A stretch of DNA of 64,000 nt from the NCBI GenBank assembly GCA_029783825.1, contig JAREIK010001332.1:2776314-2840313 (forward strand). Direction: 5' to 3'. The notes under the pieces were generated by a model, which worked only from the letters and a program-made list of their open reading frames with translations, was not told where the DNA came from and made no database searches. Shown here piece after piece: positions 37,631 through 48,282 of this stretch. Position numbers and translations under genes: made by a program. The DNA comes from Sapria himalayana (taxonomy: Eukaryota; Streptophyta; Magnoliopsida; Malpighiales; Rafflesiaceae). Every line of letters begins with the position of its first letter. Position 1 is the first letter of the stretch.

Positions 37631-37950
37631 TGTTGACGGGCTGTTCGTTTAAGTTGAGCGGGCTTAGAGTAAAATGACTATTAAGCCCTTAATGAGCATT
37701 TATTGAATATGTAGCTGTAAAGTTTTTATTATTATTTTCTTTGCTTCAATTATTAGAAGGGATATATAAACTCTTTTTTTTTCTTGACCTAGCCTGCCAA
37801 ACATTTTTCAATTGATTGATAATTGGTTTCCTGCTGCTGCACTCGACTCTTTCTTCTTCATCTCTTCTCTTCTACTCATCTTCTATTTTCTGTGCTTACT
37901 GTTCTTAAGAAATCATTGTTTTAACAATGAATCGTTGTTATTAAACAACA
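37631..37950. repeat. Solo LTR, 320 bp, with 5-bp target duplication
   Basis: It starts TGTTGACGGGCTGTTCG and ends TTATTAAACAACA (TG...CA ends), flanked on both sides by GTATA (37,626-37,630 and 37,951-37,955). A TATA box (GATATATAAACTC, about 37,750-37,763) sits in the middle, as in copia LTRs, followed by a CT-rich stretch. It interrupts the protease-integrase region of an older copia element; the interior of the inserted element was lost, most likely by LTR-LTR recombination. Confidence 0.88.
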
Positions 37951-39189
37951 GTATAGCCAACTAATCTAAAAGAGTTATAAATTGAAATTTGTAGCTTCCC
38001 TCTTGACATCAATTCGAAATCAATTTAGAACTGAAGATACAAGAAGTAAAACAATCTTATCTATGACACATAAGGTTTAATCACATTAACTATAAAAGCT
38101 TGAAGTAACTCAGTCAAAGAAATATGATAAATGGATTATATTTTGATATTGAAGATCTCAATATAATTTGTGGAGGATGTGCAATGGATAAATAATATAG
38201 GAAACCTTTCCCAAAATAGATTGCTTGGAGGCCCACTCGTGTTTTTGAATTGGTTCAAACTAATATTTTAGGACTAATGTTAGTTTAATCCATTGCAAAC
38301 AATAATTAATTCATAATGTTTGTGGATGACTACTCAACAATGACATAATTCTACTTCTTACAACACAAATCAAAAGCCTTATATGTGCTTAAGAAGTTCC
38401 AGAACCTAGTTGAAAGACAATTGGAAAAGTTTAGAAAAAATACATAGAAGTGACATAGGGAATGAATTCCTTTCAAAGAAGTTCATCTCTTATTGTAAAA
38501 AAAAAAAGAATTTAAAGATAACTCAAAGCTCCTGCACTCCTTGACATAATGGTGGAAAAAAATCTTTCAAAATATTTTTGGGCTAAAGCAGTTAACATTG
38601 ATGTTTATATGTTGAATATAAGTCCTACCTTAGCCTTAAAGAATCTTACTCTATCGTAAGCTTGGAGTAGAAATAATGCATTCTTTTGGTATACAATCTT
38701 CAATCCAAAGGGTATAGATTATATACCTTTGAAGACAATAAGTTTCAAGTGATTAGAGATATGTTGTTTGATGAAGGCTTAAGCTAGAAAGGTGAAATTA
38801 TATTGCCTACATCATTGCTTATACATTCAAATTAAATCCAAACAAAAGAAAATGTAACTTCTTCCATTGTGAAGTTATAGAAACACCAATGTTAGTAACT
38901 CTAATTCCTAAAAATTTTTCTTGGTCTTCTAAAGAATTTTATCCTTCTACTTCATCTCATAATGCTCTAATCAAAATTAAAATGTTAGAAGAGATATATG
39001 AGAAATAAAACTTCAATATTGTTTAACCTCACAGTTTTGAAGATGTTATACAACACCATGATTGGATTAGTATAATGAAAAGAAAGAAAGTAGGTGGGAG
39101 AATTTGAACCTAAACACTAGTTAAAAAACTAGAGAATAGACATATTGTGGGAGTAAATTGATTTAGATTTCTAGGAAACCTTTTCTACA

Positions 39190-39417
39190 GTGGCTAGACT
39201 TGGAACTATGAGACAAGTAATTGCATCGACCACACATAATAAATGCCCTTTATATCAAATAGTTGTCAGATCTATAATTTTAAATAGTATATTAGAGGAG
39301 AAAATCTATGTCCAACAACCTCCTAATTTTATAGTAAGTGGGCATAAAAACAATGTATACAAACTAAATAAAGCTTTGTATAGTCTAAAGAAAGCACCAC
39401 TTACTTGGTATATGTAA
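39190..39417 (+). pseudogene. Copia reverse transcriptase remnant
   Basis: 75 open residues match the N-terminal half of the RVT_2 domain: GTMRQVIASTTHNKCPLYQI, then ILNSILEEKIYVQQPPNF and YKLNKALYSLKKAPLTWY. The usual QLDVKSAFLNG is altered to QIVVRSIILNS, so the first catalytic aspartate is lost. The frame stops straight after TWYM, before the YVDD box. Confidence 0.85.
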
Positions 39418-39856
39418 ATAAACTCATACCTCCTAAATCAAGGGTTCACCAAAAGTCTTAATGAAGGTGAACCCGTGCTATACATTAAGATTAAAATTTA
39501 CCTCTAGTATCTTAAATGTAGCCTTATATGTAGATTATCTGATATTTTTGGATAATAACTTGGAATTAATCAATATTTTTTTAAAAAAGTAATGACTTAA
39601 CTCAAATGAGATCAATTATTTTGTGGAGATTAATATATTTCAAGAATACTAAAGTACTCATTACCCAAATCAAATTTATTCAAATAATTTTGAAAAAGGT
39701 TGGAAAGGGTGGCTACGAACTAGTTGCTACTCCATTAATTACAAAATAAAAATTTAAAGCAAATAAAGGAAGTTTAGTAAATGGGAGCATGTATAAAAGT
39801 ATGGCTGACAAAACTTTTTATAAAATACTACAACTAGACCAAATATTGTATATTTT

Positions 39857-40410
39857 GTGAATATGTTATCTCATTTTATAATCTCTCTAAATCACTGCCA
39901 CCTTATAACTATTAAAAAAATTTTGAGATATCTTAAGGGTACTATAAACCTTGGATTAATATATTTTAAAAGTATAAGCAAAACGTTATATTTTTACTGT
40001 GATAGTGAGTGGAGAGTTTGTGCAAAATATTTTAGTACTTCTTCATATTTGTTCTTTATTAGATCAAGAACTATATCTTGAGCTTCAAAGATAAAAAGTA
40101 TAATAGTCTTGTTCACTATTGGGGCATAAATTATTTCTACCTCACTTGCCACTTCTCAAGCTATTTAAGATGAGAAGATTACTAAATAATGTAAGAGAAC
40201 AAGAGCATGAATCAATAATTATCTAATTTGATAACAAATCTACTATGCCATAACCAAATATTCTGTTCATCACAAATGAACAAAACACATTGACTTGAAG
40301 TATCATCTTGTTAAAGGTGCAATATAGTACAAATAGATACAATTGAGTTATTGTACCATCAATGCTCAAATTGTAGATATATTTACTAAAGCATTTCCTT
40401 TGAAAAAAGC
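39857..40410 (+). pseudogene. Copia RT end/RNase H remnant
   Basis: IKKILRYLKGTINLGLIYF and YFYCDSEWRVCA (39,920-40,020) correspond to the ILRYLKGT..GL.Y and DSDWAG blocks. After a stop, the RNase H EAEY and the IFTKALP-like end (about 40,380-40,400, IFTKAFPLKKAY) are recognisable. It is non-functional. Confidence 0.8.
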
Positions 40411-40855
40411 ATATCTAGTTCTAAAAACTACTTAGACTTGAAGAATATTATATTTAAAGGGAGCGAAATATTGAAGTTAATGAAATATTCATTTATTTTT
40501 TTGATGTCTTTGGACTCATCTATCTGTGGGTGCATTATAGTGTCATTATTTGTTTTATTTTTATTTTTGTTTTGTTTATTTTATTTACTTTTCTTTTTTT
40601 TTTATTTTGAAATGACTAAAATTTAAAAGTGAGATATAGTGAATCATGTACTACATATTCAATATTGAATACAAATGCATTTTCATTTTGCACATGAACA
40701 TCTTTACTTCTGCTTTCTTTCTTTTCATCTTCTTCCAAGGAAAACTCTCTACAAGTTGAGCTCTTTTATGCAAAACCTTAACAATGTGAAACAAGACCAA
40801 ATTGGATCGAAGTACTAGAGTTATTTTAAAATTTTTCAACACTTTAAATCATACA

Positions 40856-42531
40856 TAACCCAAATGAGATCCACTTCCATTAAAGTCTACTCTACCACCA
40901 AAACACCATGATGTTTGTCTCACACACATTCCACCCACAAACACATAGGTTTTTTATGTGTGTATGTGTGCATGTGTGTATGTTTGTGTGTGTGCTGCCA
41001 AGAAAAAGTGAGTTTGTTCTATGAAATATTTGAATAAGATCATTGAAAATTTTACATAAATTGAATTAACAAATATTTTAATAAACTTTTTATTTAATCT
41101 TCAAAACAACTTTCCTTATGAAACCAAAAATAAAATTTTAGTTCATGATTTTTCAAAGGTGATGAATGTGCCGTGAGTAAGTAGTAGGCTTGAAAATATA
41201 TTAAATTAATAATTAAATTTAATCATTATAAAACATATGAAGAAGAATGTTTGATTACGAAATTATTTATTGAGTAAAGATTCATTAGTGGAGACATATT
41301 TTTTTTGACAAACATCATTAGCATTTAATATTATTCCATAGGTGAAATATTTCAAATAATTCAAATATGAAAACATGTTTGGTAGTGACACTTATTTGTT
41401 GTCGAAACAAAAAAAAATGATTTAATATTTTTAGTATGATCTAAAATAGAATACATAAAATTTAAAAAAAAATTAAAAAAAATTGTGTTAAAAAATATTT
41501 TTCTATTAAGCTGGTAAATTGGGTTGATTAATACAAAAGCTATAACAATTCATAAGCATCAATAAAATAATTTTTTCTAGTGGACATACATATAATACAG
41601 ATAGGAGAAGATACAAGTGGTCCAAAAAAAATACGAGGATTTCTAACATATCTCTAATTCATTTATATTTGATATGATGACTATTGCAGGACAACAACCT
41701 TTATGTGTCAAATGTATTCTTATCCAACAATGCCAAAATTTGTTAAGGATATATTTTTATTGCATATGTGATACATGATCTGACCAATTGGCTTGCAACC
41801 TTGTCAATCCATAAGGGACCGGGGTATCAATGAGTGAAAGTCCTAATGGATGAAGTAGGGAATAGTTGTTTATGGGGGGAATCAAACATGTATCTTGCAA
41901 TAGATTTCCCTTTATTTTATCATCAGACTATCCTACCCATTATTTGTTAAGGATATGTTTCCAATCAAGATAACCTAATGAAAATATACTTTATTCATAT
42001 GTGTATTCTTGTCAATTAATACTATAAGTTATTCAACATTTTAACCAATGATTTAACATTTCATTAAAGATGTATATACAACCTCGTTGAGTTAACCCTA
42101 ACAATTAAATGTATAGATTGGAAAAATTAGTTTAACCTATGATTGTGATACAATGAGAAAATTTTGACAAAAGCATAAAATATTAATTAGATACTTTTGC
42201 AATTGATATCTCCATGTAGGTAGATACTTAAATATTTTGGTCATGAATTTCTAAATTACTAACAATTATATTTATTGAAGAAATTATAGTAACTACTCTA
42301 AGATACTAGATGAAATTTTATATTTATGAAAATTCTGAATAATATATATATGAAAAAATAAAATGGAAAATCATATTAAAAATTATGTTATGTTTAAATG
42401 CATAATGAAGGTGAAAATCATCATAGAAATTTAAAATAAAACAAAGTAGCTTTTAGGTTTTTGCTTGAGGTTTTGATTTGCAAAGCTTGTTTGCATATTT
42501 TTATCTTCAATACTCTATGGATAGACAAATA
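40856..42531. other. AT-rich intergenic DNA
   Basis: No open frame or domain is supported. A TG-rich stretch (40,952-40,996) and a possible tRNA-derived SINE-like patch at about 41,800-41,945 (minus-strand GTTTGATTCCCCC resembles a pol III B box) are the only structures noticed. Confidence 0.5.
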
Positions 42532-43044
42532 TAGAGAGAGAGAGGGAGGGAGAGAGAGAGAGAGAGGGGGAGAGAGAGAGAGAGGGAGAGAGGGGGGTAA
42601 TGGGGGGAGAGAGGGAGAGAGAGAGAGAGAGAGAGGGTGGGGGGGGAGAGGGGGAGAAGGGGGAGGAAGAGGGAGAGAGAGGGGGAGGAATAGAGAGCGG
42701 GAGAGGGTAAAGGAGGGGGAGAGAGTAAGTTGGAGAGAGAGAGAGAGGGAGAGAGAAAAAGAGAGAGGGGGGGAGAGAGAAAAGGAGAGAGAGAGGGAGG
42801 GAGAGTAAATGGGAGAGAGAGAGAGGGAGAGAGAAAAAGAGAGAGAGGGAGAGAGAAAAGGAGAGAGAGAGAGAGAGAGGGAGAGAGAGGGGGAGAGGGG
42901 GAAAGAGAGAGGGAGAGAGTGGGGGGGAGAGGGGGAGAGGGGGAAAGAGAGAGATATATAGGGAGAGAGAGACAGAGGGAGAGGGAGAGGGAGAGAGACA
43001 GAGGGAGAGGGAGAGAGGGGGATAGGGAGAGGGAGAGGGAGGGA

Positions 43045-43086
<42 letters not shown>

Positions 43087-43202
43087 GATAGACAAAGAGA
43101 GAGGGAGAGAGAGGGAGGGAGAGGGAGAGGGAGAGGGAGGGAGAGAGAGAGGGAGAGAGGGAGAGAGAGAGAGAGAGGGGGAGAGAGATAGGGAGAGAGA
43201 GA
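42532..43202. repeat. Long (GA)n/(GGGA)n polypurine tract, left part
   Basis: About 670 bp almost purely of A and G on the plus strand, with only a few T and C. It is a compound microsatellite of GA, GGGA and AAAAGA phrases. All six frames give long Arg/Glu/Gly or Leu/Ser/Pro open frames, none of which is a gene. The tract resumes at 48,227 after the copia insertion. Such mirror-repeat polypurine DNA can form triplex (H-DNA), and GAGA repeats are bound by plant BBR/BPC proteins. Confidence 0.95.
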
Positions 43203-43532
43203 TGTATTCTTATTACTAATCCTCGATTCAACAAGGATTTTTTAGAATTTCAATAAGTAGAAGATGAGTAGAATGCGTGAAGAAGAAGAATAGCTTTGGA
43301 GGAAGAGAGATCAAGTACGATAAAAAACATATATCAAAAATAATATTATATCTGTAAAAAAAGAAGTGTGTATATATCATGACTTGATAAATGATAAAAA
43401 TAAAAGATACTTTTATATTTACAATGCATTAGGCATGTTTATTTAATAAATATAGTAGAGGGTAAAATAGTAATTTAACTAAGTACTGGAACTCAAGCAC
43501 AGCAAACATAAGGTAGAGGCCCGATATCAACA
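43203..43532 (-). repeat. 3' LTR of the copia element
   Basis: On the minus strand it begins TGTTGATATCGGGCC and ends AATACA. It aligns along its whole length with 47,879-48,226. Confidence 0.9.
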
Positions 43533-43546
43533 TTCTCCCCCATTTG
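43533..43546 (-). promoter_or_regulatory. Copia polypurine tract
   Basis: The minus strand reads CAAATGGGGGAGAA immediately before TGTTGATATC, the plus-strand primer site for reverse transcription. Confidence 0.88.
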
Positions 43547-43559
43547 ATGTAATTGGTTC

Positions 43560-45240
43560 AAGTCCTAGCTTTACTCTTAGATAAACTAGTTTTTCTTTAG
43601 GAAGTAACTTAGTAAATATATCAACTAGCTACTCTTCAGTTCTACAAAAAACTAGTTTTATTGCATTAGTTTCAATTACATCTTTGATAAAGTAATATTT
43701 AAGTCCTATGTGTTTTTTTGACTATGCATTACAACATCACTAGCTATGGATATAGTGGACTGATTATCACATAATATATCAGTCGGGTGTTTTTTAAAGG
43801 GTCATCTAGATTAGGCAACAGTTTTCTCATCTATAAAGCAAGTGATGTTGCTACTGTAGTAGAAACATATTCAGCTTCAATAATAGATAGTGTAACTAAC
43901 GATTATTTCTTGGACCAAGAGACAGCCATAGTTCCTAGAGTAAAGGTATATCTAGAAGTACTTTGATAGTCTTCTTGACATCCCCCCTAGTCACTATAAT
44001 AATAACCAGATATTTTAATGTGTATAGTTCTTGAATATCTTAGACCTAAGTATAAAGTCACTTTAAGATACCTTAAGACTTGTTTAGTAATACTAAAAGG
44101 TATATGATTAGGTGCATGCATAAATCTAGACAAAAGGTGCACTGCATACACTATATCAGTCATGTGGCAGATACATACAGAAGACTACCTATTAAGCTTC
44201 TGTATGATTTAGCATCAACTATTCTACCTTGGACAAAAATTAATTTATGGTTTACAACCAGTGGTGTAGAAACTGGTTTATATCACTCATGCCATAGTTT
44301 TTCAGTATAGACTAAATATATCTTATTTGGCATACTGATACACCACTTGAGTCTTGAAGGATTTCAAGTCCCAAGAAGTGATTCAAAGAGCCTAGGTTTG
44401 ACATTTCATGTTTGTTTTGCATGTTGTGTCTAAAGGCTTCTATTAATTCTAATTTATTACTCATAAAGATTATGTCATTAATAGAGATTGACACAATTAA
44501 TGTTCCAGAATTTTCAGCCTTTTTAATAAAGAGTGTTAGTTCACTCATACTTCATTTGAACCTTGATTCAAAAAGTAAGAGTTTATTTTGTTAATACCAA
44601 GCACAAGGAACTTGTTTCAACCCATAAAGAACCTTATTTAATCTATAAATATAGTGCTCATCCCCTTGTTTTACAAACCCAAGAGGTTGTTCTACATAAA
44701 TCTCTTCCTCGAGATTACCAATAAAAAGAAAGTTAATTTAATGTCTAGTTGGAACATGGCCCAACCTTTCTATCCATCTATGCCTATTAAAAATCTCACA
44801 ATTTCTAACCTTGCTATAGGAGCAAAGGTTTCAAAATAATCTTTGCTAGCCTTTTGGGAATAACCCCTGACCACCAATTTGGTCTTATATAAAGGTTGAT
44901 TAGTGTTTGGTTGATTCTTAATCATTAAATAATCACTTAACTCTAATACTATGTTTATTTTGGGATAAGCCTACTAGTGTCTAAGTGTGATTTTTTTCTA
45001 TAATAGAGATTTCTGTCTTCTAGTTGGAACATAGCCCATACTTGATGCTTTACTGTCTCTTCATAGTTGAGTGGCTCAACTGAGGAGTAGTTGTATCGTT
45101 GGTATAGTTCAGTTAAGAACTTATATTTAATAGGTGTAACTATGTTATTATGTTATTCTATGTCTGACTCATACTTAGAAAGATAACTAGAAATGTACCT
45201 TAGCTTGCTTTCTGTGCTATTACTTCCTAAAGATTCTAAA
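43560..45240 (-). pseudogene. Copia reverse transcriptase and RNase H remnant
   Basis: On the minus strand: LVVRGYSQKASKDYFETFAP (about 44,800-44,890), AMFQLDIK (about 44,750), an open 78-residue piece (44,312-44,548) with IVSISINDIIFMSN in place of the YVDD box and LGSLNHFLGLEILQ, then, after several stops, DNQSTISIA and VMHSQKNT (about 43,650-43,770), the RNase H end. The catalytic YVDD is changed to INDI, so the RT is dead. The frame changes repeatedly. Confidence 0.85.
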
Positions 45241-45289
45241 TTCCAGCCTTGCATACCAGTAGTTTGCACATTAGAAATTTACAAACTAT

Positions 45290-45960
45290 CTTCTCATTTA
45301 GCATTTTCATCAATAATTATATCTCTGCTAACCAGAAATATTTTTGTTTCTGGTGAATACAGTCTATAACTCTTGGATTGCAGACTGTATCCAACTAAAA
45401 TATATTTTAGACTCTTGGAGTCTAATTTTGTTTTAGTAGGTTTCAGTATGCGAGAGTAATAAATACTCTCAAATTCTTTTAGATATTTTACATTGGGTTC
45501 CTCCACATCAAGCCTATAATGGAGTGCAATTATTCAATGCCCTAGTGGGGCATCTTCTGAGCAGATAAACTGCTATATTTACAGCTTCTGCCCAATAGCG
45601 TTTAGGCATTTGTTTTACATTTTAAAAGAGTTTTGACCATTTTCACCACTCCTATTTCTCCTCCCCACAATGTAATTCTGTTATGGTGAGTTGGAGGTGG
45701 TTAAGTGTCTTTGAATTCCTCTCTGTTCATAGAAATATTTGAATTTTTGTGAGAGAAACTCACCACTTCTATCTATTCTAAGTGTTTTCACACTTAAGTC
45801 AGATTGCCTTTCTATTAGAAACAAAAGTTTCTTGAAATAATCAAGAGATTCAGCCTTGTTTTTCAAGAAATACACCCACATATGCCTAGTGAAATCATCA
45901 ACAAACAATGAAAAATAGTTGTTGTTTGCCAAGGATTTAACTGACATAGTTCCACAAATA
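45290..45960 (-). pseudogene. Copia integrase remnant
   Basis: An open 88-residue piece (45,681-45,947) reads YFSLFVDDFTRHMWVYFLK and VKTLRIDRSGEFLSQKF, the rve integrase core with the first aspartate (FVDD) kept and the usual second DNGGEF changed to DRSGEF. The following piece (45,294-45,506) ends SYRLYSPETKIFLVSRDI, the C-terminal SKGYRLYNPETKKVVISRDV block. A stop-rich stretch links them, so the protein is broken. Confidence 0.88.
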
Positions 45961-45970
45961 TCTATATGAA

Positions 45971-46215
45971 CTAACTCTTGAGGCTGGGATGCTCTTCAGG
46001 TAGTGCTTTTGGGAAAGCTATGTCTGAATGCTTACCTAAGGCCCATTTCTCACAAACTAAATTGGGAATGTTTAAGTAAGAAGGCACCCCTCTCACAAGT
46101 TGGTTTTGAAAAAGTGTTTTAAAACTTGTGTAGTTAAGGTGCCCAAACCTTCTGTGCCACAAGGATGCCTCTAGTTCAGCATTCATGGTTATTGCCTTGA
46201 CTACTGTCTAATATA
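45971..46215 (-). pseudogene. Copia GAG-pre-integrase (zinc-binding) remnant
   Basis: ASLWHRRFGHLNYTSFKTL corresponds to the LWHRRLGHLN motif of the integrase zinc-binding domain. Only part of the HHCC set remains: VCEKWALGKH in place of the CxxCxxGK, with the second cysteine changed to tryptophan. Confidence 0.87.
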
Positions 46216-46886
46216 GGGTCTGTGAGAAACTCTTTCCACTAGATATTTTTATTATCCACAAAGGGTCCTTTGAATTTTGATCAAATATGTGACATATGTT
46301 ATGTTTGAATACCAAACTAAATCCTTTCTTCATTAATTGCCCCACACTACAAAGATTTTGGTCTAATGCTGGAACCAGGAGGACATCACTTATGATTTTA
46401 ATTTCTATGGGTGTGGAAATAGTGACTATACCCTTTGATTTTGCTTGGACAAGGTCACCATTTCCTAGTTTAACTTTTGAATTTACTAATGGCTATAAAT
46501 TCACAAATATATTGTGATTTTTAGACACGTGGTTTGAACAACCATTGTCGAAAAACTATACATTTGGAGAAAGAGTTTTTTTGTTGGTTTCAGACATATA
46601 GGATAAGTGTTCTATAAAGGTTATTTCCTCTACACAACTAGCACACTAGATGTGCTTCAACCTACAGTCCTTAGAAAGGGGCCCAATTTTTTTATAGTTT
46701 AGGCATTGGTTCTATTTTCTGAACCATTACTTTTTCTCAGTGTGATTGATTCTCTTGCATATATTACAAGAGATATATGAACCCTTCAGAGGGATATTTG
46801 AGGTTACAGAAGAGGTGTGGTTTTTATTTTTATTTATAATCTTATTTTTAGAAACATACTTGGATAGCCTTTTTTTTATTTTTTGC

Positions 46887-47600
46887 TTATGTGGCTTGAT
46901 TATCTTTCTTCATAGTTTGAGTCTCCCACCTTAATTGCATGGCTGATTCAGCAGATGATTCTACCCTCTTGAGTAATCTACTCTCATAGGAATTTAAAGA
47001 GTTGAGGACTTGTTGAGTGGTCAAATTAGATAAATTCTTTATTTCCTCTATTACTGCCACAATGGAATTGAATTTATCAGGCATGCATATGAGTAATTTC
47101 TCAACTAATTAAGTTTCTATAATAATTTTTCCAAGCATTTTTAATTAATTTTCCACATCTAAAAATGGAGTGGAGAACTCATTAAGAGAATTTGAGTTGT
47201 TCAACCTCAAATTCTCAAAGTCATTTCTTAATGAATGAAGAAGTGCTCATCGGGATTTTTTATCTCACTGGAACTCTTTCTTAAGAAGATCCCAAGCCTC
47301 CCTGGCTTGAGTACAACCCAATAATCAAGAAAAAATAGCATTACTGACTCCTTGTTGGATGAACAGTAGTGCCTTGGTATTTGATTTCCTAAATTCGCAT
47401 TCTTTTAATTCCTTTTTTTCTTCTAGAGAAGAGAGGTTTGATGGTTCTATGTAATAATAATTTACAATCTCCCATATATATTGTGATATTAATAATGTTT
47501 TCATTTTAACAAACCAATAATCAAAAATTTCTCCATCAAATATGGTATAGGGATAGATCCCGAGTTTGATGAACTCAGATATTTGGTTGTCATTCTGTTC
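46887..47600 (-). pseudogene. Copia gag (UBN2-type) remnant
   Basis: The minus strand reads FDGEIFDYWFVKMKTLLISQ (about 47,500) and the open piece MPDKFNSIVAVIEEIKNLS (46,887-47,084), the usual LP.kyd.iv..ie..kdl block, then NSLNSYESRLLKR. Stops break the middle. Upstream in the leader is a 41-bp tandem duplication (47,641-47,722). Confidence 0.85.
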
Positions 47601-47640
47601 AAAAATTTCTTAAGAAATTTGAGCAGCAAATAATTGAGGA

Positions 47641-47722
47641 TCTTATAGAAATTATTGTTTATTTAATACAAAATCTTTGGATCTTATAGAAATTAGTGTT
47701 TATTTAACACAAAATCTTTGGA
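47641..47722. repeat. 41-bp tandem duplication in the copia leader
   Basis: Two copies starting TCTTATAGAAATTA, period 41 bp, with two or three differences between them. Confidence 0.85.
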
Positions 47723-47860
47723 TCTAAACAAATCTACACTAGATATACTGGATCCATGAAAATTTATTTAGGTCAGAATAAAAATTTTCAGAATCGTTTA
47801 ATCTGGAAAAGATTTTGAACAATCGATTCAAAATACTTTGATCTTAGATAAACATGCTCA

Positions 47861-47872
47861 GCTCTAATACCA
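47861..47872 (-). promoter_or_regulatory. Copia primer-binding site
   Basis: The minus strand reads TGGTATTAGAGC, complementary to the 3' end of initiator tRNA-Met apart from one C-to-T change. It stands six bases inside the 5' LTR. Confidence 0.9.
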
Positions 47873-47878
47873 AGTATT

Positions 47879-48226
47879 GTATTCTTATTATTAATACTTG
47901 ATTCAACAATGATTTTTTAGAATTCCAGTATGTAGAATATGAGCAGAATGTATGAAGAAGAAGAAGACCTTTGGAGGAAGAGAGAGAGCAAGCACAATAA
48001 AAAATAGATATCAAAAATAATAATTTGTCTGTCAAAAAAAAAAAAAAAAGAAAACAGAGTTTATATATCATGGCTTGATAAACAATAAAAATAAAAGATA
48101 CTTTTTTTATATTTACAACGCATCAAACACTTTTATTTAATCAATATAGTAGAGTGTAAGATAGTAATTTAACTAAGTATTGGAACCTAAGCACAACAAA
48201 GATAGGGTAGAGGCTCGATATCGATA
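47879..48226 (-). repeat. 5' LTR of the copia element
   Basis: It starts TGTATTCTTATTATTAATAC on the plus strand and ends GATATCGATA where the partner has GATATCAACA. It contains a poly-A run (48,037-48,049) absent from the partner. Confidence 0.9.
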
Positions 48227-48282
48227 AGAGAGTGGGAGATAGAGAGAGGTAGAGAGAGGGGGGGAGAGGGAGAGAGAGAGAC
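48227..48282. repeat. Polypurine GA tract, right part
   Basis: This is the continuation of the 42,532-43,202 tract on the other side of the copia insertion; the AGAGA duplication lies at its start. Confidence 0.9.

Larger units (their letters stand above)
36060..40855 (+). mobile_element. Decayed Ty1/copia element, plus orientation, with nested solo LTR
   Basis: Domains in order on the plus strand: possible 5' LTR (about 36,060-36,395), primer-site-like TTGTAGATCTGAGC (36,399-36,413), gag remnant with IHEILNTLKSYK (about 37,040-37,100), FLDSGCNNHMIGNN protease-start motif (about 37,405), solo LTR insertion (37,631-37,950), integrase region ending in SKGYRLYTFEDNKFQVIRD (about 38,705-38,765), RT (39,190-39,417), RNase H (39,857-40,410), polypurine stretch TTTAAAGGGAGCG (40,452-40,464), possible 3' LTR to about 40,855. 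Many stops and shifts make it inactive. LTR limits are uncertain because the two copies are strongly diverged; the best shared phrase is CCAAGGAAAACTCT. Confidence 0.72.
43203..48226 (-). mobile_element. Complete but inactive Ty1/copia element, about 5.0 kb
   Basis: The LTRs lie at 43,203-43,532 and 47,879-48,226, with a 5-bp duplication AGAGA at 43,198-43,202 and 48,227-48,231 inside the GA tract. The primer site at 47,861-47,872 reads TGGTATTAGAGC on the minus strand (initiator-methionine tRNA type, one mismatch). The polypurine tract AAATGGGGGAGAA stands next to the 3' LTR. Order gag, protease gap, integrase, RT, RNase H is that of copia. LTRs are visibly diverged and every domain has stops, so it is old. 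Confidence 0.92.

Noticed and set aside
42421..43234. Leu/Ser/Pro-rich and Arg/Glu/Gly-rich open frames of 115-239 codons
   Set aside because: They arise from the GA polypurine tract, which cannot form stops in most frames; no domain or start context.
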